DNA of 15,959 nt, taken from Bacteroidetes bacterium GWA2_30_7. Its GTDB lineage: Bacteria > Bacteroidota > Bacteroidia > Bacteroidales > GWF2-33-38. Positions 1-9,040 of this stretch are shown in pieces. Numbering within the stretch: position 1 is the first letter of the stretch; each line of letters begins with the position of its first letter. The translations under genes and the position numbers were made by a program. Where the stretch lies: NCBI GenBank assembly GCA_001768155.1, contig MENC01000244.1, positions 1-15,959 on the forward strand, in the 5' to 3' direction. The notes under the pieces are model-generated. The model was not told the origin of the DNA, searched no databases, and worked only from the letters and a program-made list of their open reading frames with translations.

Positions 1-3000
1 TATTACTGCAACTAATTCAGGAACTATTAATGTTTCTTCTCAGAATAGCAATGAAACTTATAAACCAGGTAATTCTGCATATATTTACTGGGATGGAACT
101 AATACAAGCGGTAAATATAAGGTAGAATATTCACTTAATGGAGGAAGTTCATGGAATATAATAACTGATAGTACTACTTATAATTATGCATATTGGACAG
201 TTCCAAATAATCCTTCAGATATATGCAAAATCAGAGTAAGCGATACTTATAATAGTTCTGTTCAAGACTTAAGCAATGGATATTTTAAAATTGTTATTCC
301 TTCAATTCTTGTATCAACTCCGAATGGTGGAGAAATCTGGCAAGGAGCTACAAACCACAATATTAATTTCTCGGCACAATACTTTGATTATTCTTATTTT
401 TACTTTTATTATTCAACCGATAGTGGTTCAACATGGAATTATATTGGTATTATATATTCAGTTAGTCCATATAACTGGAGTGTTCCAAATGTTAACTCTT
501 CGCAATGTTTGATAAAAGTTGAATATGTTTACGATTCTAATATTTATGATATTAGTAATGCAACATTCACTATAACTCCAGCAACTCCAATTTTAACTTT
601 ATCTACTCCAAATGGTGGCGAAAGCTGGGCAGTAGGTTCTACTCAATATATTTATTGGTCGTCGAACTATACTGCAACAAGTTCAACTTTAAAAATCGAA
701 AATAGTACCGATAATGGAAATTCATGGAATGTAATTAATTCAAGTGTTGATGTTTCACAAGGATATTATAGTTGGGCAATCCCAAATACTCCATCTACAA
801 TATGTAAAGTTAGATTAACATATAATGATGATACAAATATTTATGATGTATCACAAAGTACATTTACTATTTACAATCCAAATATATTAGTTTCAACGCC
901 AAATGGTGGTGAAGTTTGGACACCGGGTCAAACTAAAACAATCTACTGGACTTCGGCAGGAACAGGTAGTTATGTAAATATTTCGTATTCTGTTGATTCA
1001 GGAGTAACTTATACAGCAATTGCAAATGGAACTTATAATTATGGTTATTATTCATGGTCTGTACCAAATTATCCCTCAACTAATTGTTATATTAAAATTG
1101 TAGATTATTACACCTCAACAATTCTTGATTCTTCTGACGCAGTATTTACAATTGCTCAACCTCAAAGTTCTATTACTCTAACATCTCCAAATGGTGGTGA
1201 AATATGGGCAACCGGAACATCTCACAGTATTACATGGACTTATAGTTTTGTAAATAATGTAAAACTCGAATATTCGTCAGATAATGGAACATCGTGGAAT
1301 ACAATAATATCTACAACTCCGGCAAGTAATTATTCATATTCATGGCTAGTTCCCGGAACAACTTCGGATAATTATTTAGTACGAATTAGTGATGTTAATG
1401 ATTCTCTTATTTATGATATCTCAAACACAACTTTTAGTGTACTACCTGCTGGAATTACAGTTACAACTCCAAATGGAGGTGAATCGTGGACTGTTTCTAC
1501 AAGTCATTATATTACTTGGAATGCTGTCGGCTTAACATACATTAATTTATATTATTCTATTGATAATGGAAGCTCTTGGACAATGATTTATAATGCAATG
1601 AGTGCCAGTTCAAATTATTATTACTGGTCGGTTCCAAATGCTCCAAGTGATACTTGTTTAATAAAAATAGACGATTATTATAATTCTGCAACTTATGATG
1701 TTAGTGATGCAGTTTTTGCAATCGTTGCTCAAGCACCAACAGTTACGGTTACAGCTCCAAATACAAATGTTAGTTGGTCTGCCGGTAGTACTCAAAGCAT
1801 CTCATGGACTTATACAACAGTTCAAAATGTTAAAATAGAATATACTACTAATGGCGGTGTTGATTGGAATACAATTATTGCAAGCACTCCTTCAAGTAAT
1901 ATGAGTTACTCTTGGTTAGTTCCAAGTGTTGCATCAACACAATGTAAAGTAAGAATTAGCGATGCTACAAATGCTTCGATTTATGATATTAGCGATGTAA
2001 ACTTTACTATTTATGTTCCTACAATTACTGTTACTGACCCTAATGGTAACGAAGTATGGACAGCAAATACTTCTCATAACATAACTTGGACAAGCTCAAA
2101 TATCTCAACTTATGTTTATTTGTATTATTCTATTGATGGTGGTACAGATTGGACATATATTACTAATACATATTCTTCTTATAATAGTTATAATTGGTAT
2201 GTTCCAAACTATCCTTCAACAAATTGTCTTGTAAAAGTTCAGGATTATAACACAAGTACTATTTACGATATTAGCGATTCTGTATTTACTATTGAAGCAC
2301 CAGCACCAACTGTTACAGTTACCGACCCGAATGGTTACGAAAATTGGGCAGTAGGAACATCACAATATATTAGTTGGAGTTATGCTAATATTACAAACGT
2401 TAAAATAGAATATTCTTATGATGGTGGAACAGATTGGAATACAATTATTGCAAGCACCGCAGCAAGTTCAGGTTATTATAGCTGGTTAATTCCAAATACT
2501 GCTTCTACAACTTGTTTAGTAAGAGTTAGCGATGCTTCAAATAGCTCAGTTACAGACAATAGTGATAATTATTTCTCAATAGTTATTCCTTCTATCACAG
2601 TTACTGACCCTAATGGTAACGAAGTTTGGACTGCAAATACTAATCAAAATATAACTTGGACAAGCTCAAATATTTCAAGTTATGTAAATTTATATTATTC
2701 AACTAATGGCGGTACAAATTGGACATATATTGCTTGGGCATATTCTTCAAGTTTAAGTTACAATTGGTCAGTTCCAAACGACCCATCAACAAATTGCCGT
2801 GTAAAGGTTGAAGATTATTATACAAACAGTACTTACGATATAAGCGATTCGGTATTTACAATATTAGAACCAGAGCCTTTTGTTACAGTTACCGACCCAA
2901 ATGGTTACGAAAATTGGAATGTTGGTTCAACTCAGTATATTTATTGGGATTATTATAATGTATCAAATGTAAAAATTGAATATACAACAAATAGTGGAAC

Positions 3001-6000
3001 TAATTGGAATACAATAATTGCAAGTACTGCTGCAAGCACAGGTTATTATAGCTGGATAATTCCAAATACTACTTCTACTACTTGTAAAGTAAAAATCAGC
3101 GATGTTTCTGATAGCACTTTAACCGATATGAGTGATAATAATTTTACAATTAGCTCACCTTCTATTACAGTAACAACACCTAACGGTGGTGAAGAGTGGA
3201 CTGCTAATTCTTATCATTACATTTATTGGTCAAGTTCTAATATTTCAGGTTATGTAAAATTATATTATTCAACTAATGGAGGTACAAATTGGACATATAT
3301 TGCTTATTCAAGCAATTCTGGCTCTTACTATTGGTATGTTCCAAACTATCCTTCAACTAATTGTTTAATAAAAATTGAGGATTACTACACAAATAGTATT
3401 TACGATATTAGTGATTATACTTTTACTATAAATCCTTTACCGGCTTCTATTTCATTAACTTCTCCAAATGGTTATGAATCGTGGTATATTGGTTCATCTC
3501 ATAACATTACCTGGACATCAAATTCAATTCAAAATGTAAAAATTGAATATACAACAAATAATGAATCAAGCTGGAACGTAATAGTAGCAAGTACTCCTGC
3601 AAGTTCAGGTTATTACAACTGGGTAATTCCGAATGCTCCTTCTACTAATTGTAAAGTCAGAATTTCTGATGTTAACAACTCTTCTACCAGCGATAAAAGT
3701 AGTTATACATTTAGCATAATAGCTCCTTATATTACTGTTACAACTCCAAATGGCGGCGAAGTATGGGAAGTTGGTACAGGTTATTATATTTATTGGACTG
3801 GTTATGGAATTTCATCAAATGTAGCAATTGAATACACTATAAACAATGGAACTTCGTGGTCGGCAATTACTTCTAATACAAGTAACGATGGAAGTTATTA
3901 TTGGGTAATCCCAAATGCTCCATCTACAAACTGTAAAGTAAGAGTTAAGGATTATAGTAATAATTTTATTTATGATGCAAGTAATTCGGTATTTACAATT
4001 AAACAACCTCAGCCATCTGTAACACTTTATACTCCAAATGGTGGCGAGGAACTTGGTGTAGGAAATACTTATAATATTACATGGGTTTATGCAAATATTA
4101 CAAATGTTAAATTAGAATATTCAACAAACGGTGGTACCGATTGGTTAACAATTATTGCCAGTACATCTGCAAGTTCGCAATCGTATAGCTGGACTGTACC
4201 ATCAGCCGTATCTACTCAGTGTTTAGTTAAAATAACCAGCAACGACAGCACATCTGTTTATGATATTAGCAATACAGTATTTAGCATTGTTAGCCCTTCA
4301 ATTGTTGTAACTTATCCGAATGGTGGCGAAACATTATATCAAAATACCGGTTATTATATCAAATGGAACAGCAGTGGAGCATCTAATAAAGTTAAAATTG
4401 AATATTCAACTGATAGTGCATCAACTTGGAATACAATTATAAATCAAACTACCAATTATGAACAGTATTATTGGACAGTTCCGGTTGTTGCATCAACTAA
4501 ATGTTTTATCAGAGTTTCTGATTATTACAATAGTACAGTTAATGATGAAAGTAATGCAAGATTTACAATTGCACAACAACCCGCTTCAATAACTGTTACA
4601 ACTCCAAATGGAAACGAATTGTGGAATGTTGGAACAACTCATAATATTTACTGGTCTTCAACTAGTGTACAAAATGTAAAAATTGAGTTCTCCAGTAATA
4701 GTGGTTCTACTTGGAGTACAATTATTGCAACTACAACAAATACCGGATATTATGCTTGGACAACTCCTGGCACTGCGTCAACACAGTGTTTAATTAAAGT
4801 TTCTGATGCTTCTAATTCATCAGTTTATGATTTCAGCGACTATACATTTAAGCTTGTAAATCCAACAATTACTGTTACTTCTCCAAACGGTTATGAATCA
4901 TGGAATGCAGGAACAGTACATGCAATTACATGGACAAGTAGTTATATTTCTAATTATGTTGGAATCGAATATTCTACAAACAGTGGTTCAACTTGGGCAA
5001 GTATAGTTTCAGCTAGTTATAATTATGGTACTTATAATTGGACTGTTCCAAATGTTTCTTCTTCTACTTGCAAAGTTAGAGTTAAAGATTATTACACAAA
5101 TTCAATTATGGATACTAGTGATTATAACTTTACTATAATCCAAGCTACTCCATCAATTACTGTTACTTCACCAAACGGTAGTGAAACTATTGGTACAAAC
5201 AGCTCTAAAACTATTACATGGACAAGTACTAGCGTAACGAACGTGAAAATTGAATTTTCTAGCAATAGTGGTTCAACATGGAGTGATATTGTTACTTCAA
5301 CTACAAATACAGGATATTATAACTGGACAACTCCAGGTACTCCTTCAACAACTTGTTTGATTAAAGTTTCAGATGCTTCTAACTCATCAGTTTATGATTT
5401 CAGTAACTATACATTTAAGCTTGTATCACCTACAATTACAGTTACATCCCCAAGTGTAGCGTCAATAAATTGGGTTGGTAATTCTCAACATAACATCACC
5501 TGGACTTCTTCTGGAGCCTCAAGTTATGTAAAAATTGAATACACAACTAATGGTTCAACTTGGAATACAATATCAAGTGCTGTATATAACAATGGCTCTT
5601 ACAACTGGACTGTTCCAAATGTTGCTTCTTCTACTTGTAAAGTTAAAGTTACAGATTATTATACATCTACTGTAAATGATGAAAGTGATAATAATTTTAC
5701 AATTACTACTGCTACACCAACTATTACTGTTACTTATCCTAATGGAGGCGAAATATTTACAATTGGTTCATCTTATAATATTACATGGACAAGTTTAAGT
5801 GTTACTAATGTTAAAATTGAATATTCAAGCAATAGTGGCTCTACATGGAATACAATTATTGCAAGCACGTTAAATACAGGCTCATATTCTTGGACAATTC
5901 CAAACACTCCATCAAATTCATGTTTAATTAAAGTGAGTGATGCATCAAGTTCTTCGGTATATGACTTTAGTGATTATACATTTAAAATTGCCAGTCCAAA

Positions 6001-8539
6001 TATTACTGTTACATCTCCAAATGGCGGCGAATCGTGGATTATAGGTTCTACACAATATATTTCGTGGACTAGTGCAGGTGTTAATTCTGTAAAAATTGAT
6101 TATTCAACAGATAATGGAACTACTTGGACATCAATAATAAGTAATACTTACAATTATAATTATTATTATTGGACTGTACCAAATGCTCCTTCTACAACAT
6201 GCAGAGTACGAGTTTCCAGTACTTATTCCAGCAGCATTAAAGATTCCAGTGATAATGTGTTTACAATTAAAACAGCTACCCCTGCTTTAACATTATATTC
6301 ACCAAACGGATTTGAAACTTATGCCGTAGGAACTTCAAACTACATCTATTGGAGTGCAACCGCAGTTTCAAATGTCAAAATTGAATATACTTACGACAAT
6401 GGTCTAACATGGAATACAATTTCGGCTAGTTATCCTGCAAATTATTCATATTATTACTGGCTTACTCCTAATACTCCATCTTACAATTGTAAAGTAAGAA
6501 TTTCTGATGCTTCTAATTCTAGTTTATACGATGTTAGTAATAATAATTTTAGAATTGCTCCTCCCGACCCAACTATTACTTTAATTTCCCCTGTTGGTGG
6601 CGAAAACTGGCAAACCGGAAGCTTCCATAATATTTCATGGACAGATGTTGGAGTTAGTAGTTTTAAAATTGAGTTTTCATCAAATTATGGTTCGTCGTGG
6701 ACTACATTAGCAACTGATTATTCTTATAATTCATATTATTGGAATGTTCCAAGCTACGTTTCTAATGGATATTATGTAAGAGTTAGCGATTATTCAAATA
6801 CTTCATTATATGATATTTCTAGTTCATTTATAGTTAGCGACCCAAGTGTTACAACAAATACAATTGAAGTTCAAACTGCTACAACTCCTGTTTGTAAAGG
6901 CGATTCTATTACCTTAAAATATGTAATAACCGGTACTTTTAATTCTGGAAATATCTTTTCTGCTCAAATTTCAGATTTATCAGGAAGTTTCAATTCAGCA
7001 ATCGAATTAGGTTATAGCATTGATACCGAATCGGGTTATATTATTGGAATTGTTCCAGAATCAATTACCAATGGTTCGTATAAAGTTAGAGTTGTTGCAT
7101 CAGACCCTTCAACTATTGGAACTACTTCTTTCTTTAATATAGACGTAAGAGGACCTGTTGCCGATATTTCCGCAAGCAGTAACACTGTATTTATACCAGG
7201 CTATGCAATAGACTTTGAATTTTTAGGCGACACATCATCTATTGACGAATACAACTGGGATTTTGGAACTGGTGTAACTTCAAGCACAATGAATCCATCT
7301 TATTTATATACCCTCCCGGGCTTATACAATGTTTCTCTAACAGTTACCGATACAAATGGTTGTTCTTCTACTTTAACAAATTATTCTTATATCAGAGCAG
7401 AACAATTAATGTCAAACTCAATAGTTTATTCTGGAAGTTCTACAATTTCCGATTTAACAATTGTAGATGCCCAAAATACTTTTGCCTCCCTACTTAATGG
7501 TAATGTATTGCTTTCTACCGACAGTGGTGCATATTGGTCAGAATATTTTACAGGTTCGTTAGATTCATTATATTCAATCAATGTTTACAATAATAAAGTA
7601 TATACATTTGGTCAAAATGGAGCATCATATTCTTCAACAAACAATGGAACAACATGGAATCCATATTATTTTCAATATGAAGATATCTATGCTTCTGTTT
7701 TCACAAGCAATGGAAATACTTTTGCAGTAGGAGAAAATGGTTTAATTGCAAATTACAATGGAACAACATGGTCGCCAATGACTTCAAATACAAATCTTGG
7801 CTTAATCGGAGTTGATGCAGTATCTGGCAGTAATGTTTGGGCAGTTGGTGTTAATGGAACTATTGTATATTATAATGGTTCATATTGGTATCCACAATCT
7901 TCAGGATTAACCTCAAATCTTTGGGATGTAGAATTTGAATCGTCAACAGATGGTTTTGCAGTAGGCGAAAATGGATTTATACTTCAAACTACTAATGGCG
8001 GAACTACATGGAATGTTGCACTAGGTGGTGTTGATGTCGATTTCCATGCAATTACTCGTTTAAATGCAGATACTGCTTGGGCTGCCGGTTCTAATGGAAT
8101 TATTTACAGAACACATGATGGTGGAGATTCTTGGGATAGACTTTCAATCGGCGACAATAGCGATATTTACGCAATAGATGCAATATCTGGTTTTGGTTAT
8201 ATTGGTGGCGAAAATGGATTATTACGTAAATTCAAAGTTAATTCCAGCACAGTTGGAATTGGTAACGAACTTTCATTCAATGCAAACAGAGAATTAAAAG
8301 TATATCCAAATCCGGCTACAGACTACATTAAAATTGTTGGTAATTTCGAAACCACTTCAAAAGTTTACATAACAATTAAAGATATTAATGGTCGCTTAGT
8401 TAATGTTGTTTCTAATGAACAAGCTTTTGGCGAATACTCAAAAACTGTAAATATTTCTGAATTACTTCCAGGCATTTACTTCGTACATGTTCAGGAAGCC
8501 GACAGAAGTTGGGTTCAGAAAATTATTAAAATGAATTAA
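1..8539 (+). CDS. Giant T9SS-secreted multidomain surface protein (5' partial)
   Basis: The frame starting at base 2 is open from the left edge to TAA at 8537-8539, giving at least 2845 residues; the true start lies outside the window. Domains in order: 24 tandem beta-sandwich repeats of about 95 residues (2-6847) with the signature TPNGGE.W...G....I.W, resembling the bacterial members of the Kre9/KNH ('Ser-Thr-rich') family; an Ig-like domain (about 6848-7150); a PKD domain (about 7151-7405); a YCF48/BNR-type propeller (about 7406-8237); and a T9SS type A sorting domain (8291-8536). The protein is rich in Ser, Thr, Asn and Tyr, with few charged residues. From the family, it should cross the outer membrane through T9SS and be released or anchored to the surface. 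A role as adhesin, matrix or gliding-type filament protein is inference; no catalytic domain is visible. A terminator follows, so it is transcriptionally separate from the phosphatase genes downstream. Confidence 0.93.
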   Translation, partial: ITATNSGTINVSSQNSNETYKPGNSAYIYWDGTNTSGKYKVEYSLNGGSSWNIITDSTTYNYAYWTVPNNPSDICKIRVSDTYNSSVQDLSNGYFKIVIPSILVSTPNGGEIWQGATNHNINFSAQYFDYSYFYFYYSTDSGSTWNYIGIIYSVSPYNWSVPNVNSSQCLIKVEYVYDSNIYDISNATFTITPATPILTLSTPNGGESWAVGSTQYIYWSSNYTATSSTLKIENSTDNGNSWNVINSSVDVSQGYYSWAIPNTPSTICKVRLTYNDDTNIYDVSQSTFTIYNPNILVSTPNGGEVWTPGQTKTIYWTSAGTGSYVNISYSVDSGVTYTAIANGTYNYGYYSWSVPNYPSTNCYIKIVDYYTSTILDSSDAVFTIAQPQSSITLTSPNGGEIWATGTSHSITWTYSFVNNVKLEYSSDNGTSWNTIISTTPASNYSYSWLVPGTTSDNYLVRISDVNDSLIYDISNTTFSVLPAGITVTTPNGGESWTVSTSHYITWNAVGLTYINLYYSIDNGSSWTMIYNAMSASSNYYYWSVPNAPSDTCLIKIDDYYNSATYDVSDAVFAIVAQAPTVTVTAPNTNVSWSAGSTQSISWTYTTVQNVKIEYTTNGGVDWNTIIASTPSSNMSYSWLVPSVASTQCKVRISDATNASIYDISDVNFTIYVPTITVTDPNGNEVWTANTSHNITWTSSNISTYVYLYYSIDGGTDWTYITNTYSSYNSYNWYVPNYPSTNCLVKVQDYNTSTIYDISDSVFTIEAPAPTVTVTDPNGYENWAVGTSQYISWSYANITNVKIEYSYDGGTDWNTIIASTAASSGYYSWLIPNTASTTCLVRVSDASNSSVTDNSDNYFSIVIPSITVTDPNGNEVWTANTNQNITWTSSNISSYVNLYYSTNGGTNWTYIAWAYSSSLSYNWSVPNDPSTNCRVKVEDYYTNSTYDISDSVFTILEPEPFVTVTDPNGYENWNVGSTQYIYWDYYNVSNVKIEYTTNSGTNWNTIIASTAASTGYYSWIIPNTTSTTCKVKISDVSDSTLTDMSDNNFTISSPSITVTTPNGGEEWTANSYHYIYWSSSNISGYVKLYYSTNGGTNWTYIAYSSNSGSYYWYVPNYPSTNCLIKIEDYYTNSIYDISDYTFTINPLPASISLTSPNGYESWYIGSSHNITWTSNSIQNVKIEYTTNNESSWNVIVASTPASSGYYNWVIPNAPSTNCKVRISDVNNSSTSDKSSYTFSIIAPYITVTTPNGGEVWEVGTGYYIYWTGYGISSNVAIEYTINNGTSWSAITSNTSNDGSYYWVIPNAPSTNCKVRVKDYSNNFIYDASNSVFTIKQPQPSVTLYTPNGGEELGVGNTYNITWVYANITNVKLEYSTNGGTDWLTIIASTSASSQSYSWTVPSAVSTQCLVKITSNDSTSVYDISNTVFSIVSPSIVVTYPNGGETLYQNTGYYIKWNSSGASNKVKIEYSTDSASTWNTIINQTTNYEQYYWTVPVVASTKCFIRVSDYYNSTVNDESNARFTIAQQPASITVTTPNGNELWNVGTTHNIYWSSTSVQNVKIEFSSNSGSTWSTIIATTTNTGYYAWTTPGTASTQCLIKVSDASNSSVYDFSDYTFKLVNPTITVTSPNGYESWNAGTVHAITWTSSYISNYVGIEYSTNSGSTWASIVSASYNYGTYNWTVPNVSSSTCKVRVKDYYTNSIMDTSDYNFTIIQATPSITVTSPNGSETIGTNSSKTITWTSTSVTNVKIEFSSNSGSTWSDIVTSTTNTGYYNWTTPGTPSTTCLIKVSDASNSSVYDFSNYTFKLVSPTITVTSPSVASINWVGNSQHNITWTSSGASSYVKIEYTTNGSTWNTISSAVYNNGSYNWTVPNVASSTCKVKVTDYYTSTVNDESDNNFTITTATPTITVTYPNGGEIFTIGSSYNITWTSLSVTNVKIEYSSNSGSTWNTIIASTLNTGSYSWTIPNTPSNSCLIKVSDASSSSVYDFSDYTFKIASPNITVTSPNGGESWIIGSTQYISWTSAGVNSVKIDYSTDNGTTWTSIISNTYNYNYYYWTVPNAPSTTCRVRVSSTYSSSIKDSSDNVFTIKTATPALTLYSPNGFETYAVGTSNYIYWSATAVSNVKIEYTYDNGLTWNTISASYPANYSYYYWLTPNTPSYNCKVRISDASNSSLYDVSNNNFRIAPPDPTITLISPVGGENWQTGSFHNISWTDVGVSSFKIEFSSNYGSSWTTLATDYSYNSYYWNVPSYVSNGYYVRVSDYSNTSLYDISSSFIVSDPSVTTNTIEVQTATTPVCKGDSITLKYVITGTFNSGNIFSAQISDLSGSFNSAIELGYSIDTESGYIIGIVPESITNGSYKVRVVASDPSTIGTTSFFNIDVRGPVADISASSNTVFIPGYAIDFEFLGDTSSIDEYNWDFGTGVTSSTMNPSYLYTLPGLYNVSLTVTDTNGCSSTLTNYSYIRAEQLMSNSIVYSGSSTISDLTIVDAQNTFASLLNGNVLLSTDSGAYWSEYFTGSLDSLYSINVYNNKVYTFGQNGASYSSTNNGTTWNPYYFQYEDIYASVFTSNGNTFAVGENGLIANYNGTTWSPMTSNTNLGLIGVDAVSGSNVWAVGVNGTIVYYNGSYWYPQSSGLTSNLWDVEFESSTDGFAVGENGFILQTTNGGTTWNVALGGVDVDFHAITRLNADTAWAAGSNGIIYRTHDGGDSWDRLSIGDNSDIYAIDAISGFGYIGGENGLLRKFKVNSSTVGIGNELSFNANRELKVYPNPATDYIKIVGNFETTSKVYITIKDINGRLVNVVSNEQAFGEYSKTVNISELLPGIYFVHVQEADRSWVQKIIKMN
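2..6847 (+). repeat. 24 tandem ~285-bp repeats coding for beta-sandwich domains
   Basis: Repeat starts read from the recurring ITVT.PNG motif: 2 (partial or divergent), 305, 590, 884, 1172, 1454, 1742, 2024, 2312, 2594, 2882, 3164, 3449, 3731, 4019, 4301, 4589, 4868, 5156, 5435, 5723, 6002, 6287 and 6575. Spacing is 279-294 bp. Each unit has an N-terminal PNGGE.W strand, a central V.IEYS.N.G..W motif, a Y.W.VP turn, a Cys-containing ST.CKVR strand and a D.SD..F.I end. Some units remain close at the DNA level, for example the 2024/2594 pair and the 4589/5156 pair, which points to recent amplification. Confidence 0.93.
6848..7405 (+). other. Ig-like domain followed by PKD domain (within giant gene)
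   Basis: The first half (6848-7150) has the motifs VCKGDSITLKYVITGTF and SYKVRVVASDPSTIGT, typical of an Ig-like domain often found near the C-terminus of Bacteroidota surface proteins. The second half (7151-7405) begins GPVADISASS and carries YNWDFGTG, then PSYLYTLPGLYNVSLTVTD, the hallmark of a PKD fold. These domains usually act as spacers or protein-binding modules. They carry the only cysteines seen outside the repeats (one in each half). Confidence 0.8.
7406..8237 (+). other. YCF48/BNR-type beta-propeller domain (within giant gene)
   Basis: Six to seven blade-like repeats recur at about 40-45 residues, with the motifs STNNGTTWNP, FAVGENGLIANYNGTTW, WAVGVNGTIVYYNGSYW, FAVGENGFILQTTNGGTTW, WAAGSNGIIYRTHDGGDSW and YIGGENGLLRKF. 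Alternating (F/W)A.G.NG and T..GG..W strands are characteristic of photosystem II assembly factor YCF48-like and BNR/sortilin-like propellers, which are frequent in T9SS cargo. The ligand cannot be predicted. Blade count is approximate because the first two blades are divergent. Confidence 0.75.
8291..8536 (+). other. T9SS type A C-terminal sorting domain
   Basis: The last 82 residues start ELKVYPNPATDYIKI and continue with ITIKDINGRLV, ISELLPGIYFVHV and the basic ending QKIIKMN. The order YPNP, then D..G..V, then L..G.Y.V.V matches the type A C-terminal domain that directs proteins to the T9SS in Bacteroidota. The signal is usually cleaved after export by the PorU sortase, and some cargo is then attached to A-LPS. 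This domain is the firmest clue to the host phylum. Confidence 0.92.
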
Positions 8540-8547
8540 ACTTAACT

Positions 8548-8582
8548 AAAAGCCTTCAATCAAAATTGGAGGCTTTTTTTTT
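8548..8582 (+). terminator. Intrinsic terminator of the giant gene
   Basis: A 13-bp stem (8548-8560 pairing with 8565-8577, one G-T wobble) closes a CAAA loop and runs into an uninterrupted T tract reaching 8582. It starts 8 nt after the stop codon. The 5' side is A-rich, so it could also work for transcription on the minus strand. Confidence 0.88.
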
Positions 8583-8609
8583 AAATGTTAATCTCAGACT
8601 CTCCCTGCT

Positions 8610-8657
8610 CTTTCGGATTTGTAATCCGAAAGTCATTATTATAAGGATTTATAATCC
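8610..8657. repeat. Pair of GGATT/AATCC palindromes
   Basis: A perfect 10-bp inverted repeat (CTTTCGGATT at 8610-8619, loop TGT, AATCCGAAAG at 8623-8632) is followed by a shorter relative (GGATT at 8645-8649, loop TAT, AATCC at 8653-8657). Without a T tract neither looks like a terminator. Two related palindromes side by side resemble REP-type interspersed elements. Confidence 0.7.
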
Positions 8658-8667
8658 GCTATTTATA

Positions 8668-8703
8668 TCAACGTTATTCAGATTCAATTCAACGCTATTC
8701 AGA
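8668..8703. repeat. Imperfect 15-bp direct repeat
   Basis: TCAACGTTATTCAGA (8668-8682) recurs as TCAACGCTATTCAGA (8689-8703) with one mismatch; the start-to-start spacing is 21 bp, two helical turns. It lies between palindromes in the non-coding gap. It may be a fragment of a repeat element; a binding site is possible, but nothing else supports it. Confidence 0.5.
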
Positions 8704-8761
8704 CCACACATTCACTTACATCTTGCGAGTGAGAATTATTAACGCCTCTGTCGGGTAGAAA

Positions 8762-8784
8762 CAAAGCTTTTTCAAAAAGCTTTG
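8762..8784. repeat. Perfect 23-nt palindrome
   Basis: CAAAGCTTTTT (8762-8772), a single C, then AAAAAGCTTTG (8774-8784) form a perfect 11-bp inverted repeat with a one-base centre. AGAA (8757-8760) and TTCT (8786-8789) extend it across one mismatch. It is preceded by GCCTCTGTCGGGT (8744-8756), a one-mismatch copy of the left part of the composite element at 8801-8813. Confidence 0.7.
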
Positions 8785-8798
8785 CTTCTCTAAGTTGT

Positions 8799-8879
8799 CT
8801 GCCTCTGTCAGGTGTTTTCACCTGACAGTATGAAAACTTACGAAATCAATTGTAAGGTGAAAACACCTTACAAAGGCAG
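8799..8879. repeat. 81-bp symmetric double-hairpin element (REP/BIME-like)
   Basis: The layout is symmetric: CTGCCT (8799-8804); hairpin 1, CTGTCAGGTG-TTTT-CACCTGACAG (8805-8828); a 21-nt spacer (8829-8849); hairpin 2, TTGTAAGGTG-AAAA-CACCTTACAA (8850-8873); AGGCAG (8874-8879). Both hairpins have perfect 10-bp stems and 4-nt loops. The core of hairpin 2 is the exact reverse complement of the hairpin 1 core (14 bp), and the outer hexamers are complementary. Two inverted REP-like units in a fixed arrangement resemble BIMEs moved by REP-associated tyrosine transposases, or a small non-autonomous element. No transposase is present in the window. Confidence 0.75.
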
Positions 8880-9040
8880 TGCGTATAGTCGAAAGTAGTT
8901 GGTAGAAATAAATTAGAAACCATGCCTACAGATTGAAGCTATTTTTATAAATTTTTCAGAAAACAAATTGAACTTACAAAAAATCTTTAACTTAGTGCAA
9001 AATTATTGTTTAGTGTCATCTGATATTTAGACTCTAAATT

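Larger units (their letters stand above)
8540..9040. other. 501-bp gene-free gap: terminator plus palindromic repeats
   Basis: No convincing reading frame occurs between the giant gene and the phosphatase array. The left part holds the terminator and the 8610-8879 palindromes. From 8880 to 9040 the DNA is AT-rich without notable repeats and should contain the promoter of the downstream array. I looked for the Bacteroidota TAnnTTTG -7 motif and found no clean match, so no promoter is called. Confidence 0.7.

Noticed and set aside
509..511. TTG at 509 as the start of the giant gene
   Set aside because: The same frame is open to base 2 and encodes two more repeat units upstream; the codon is an internal Leu in a conserved CLIKV strand.
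276..512. 78-codon open frame overlapping the giant gene
   Set aside because: It is in another frame over clear repeat-domain coding sequence and has no recognisable features.
8610..8632. Second intrinsic terminator
   Set aside because: The hairpin is perfect but no T tract follows; the repeat explanation fits better.
8880..9040. Bacteroidota sigma factor promoter for the phosphatase array
   Set aside because: No clean TAnnTTTG with a properly spaced upstream element was found; A/T-rich near-matches are expected by chance.
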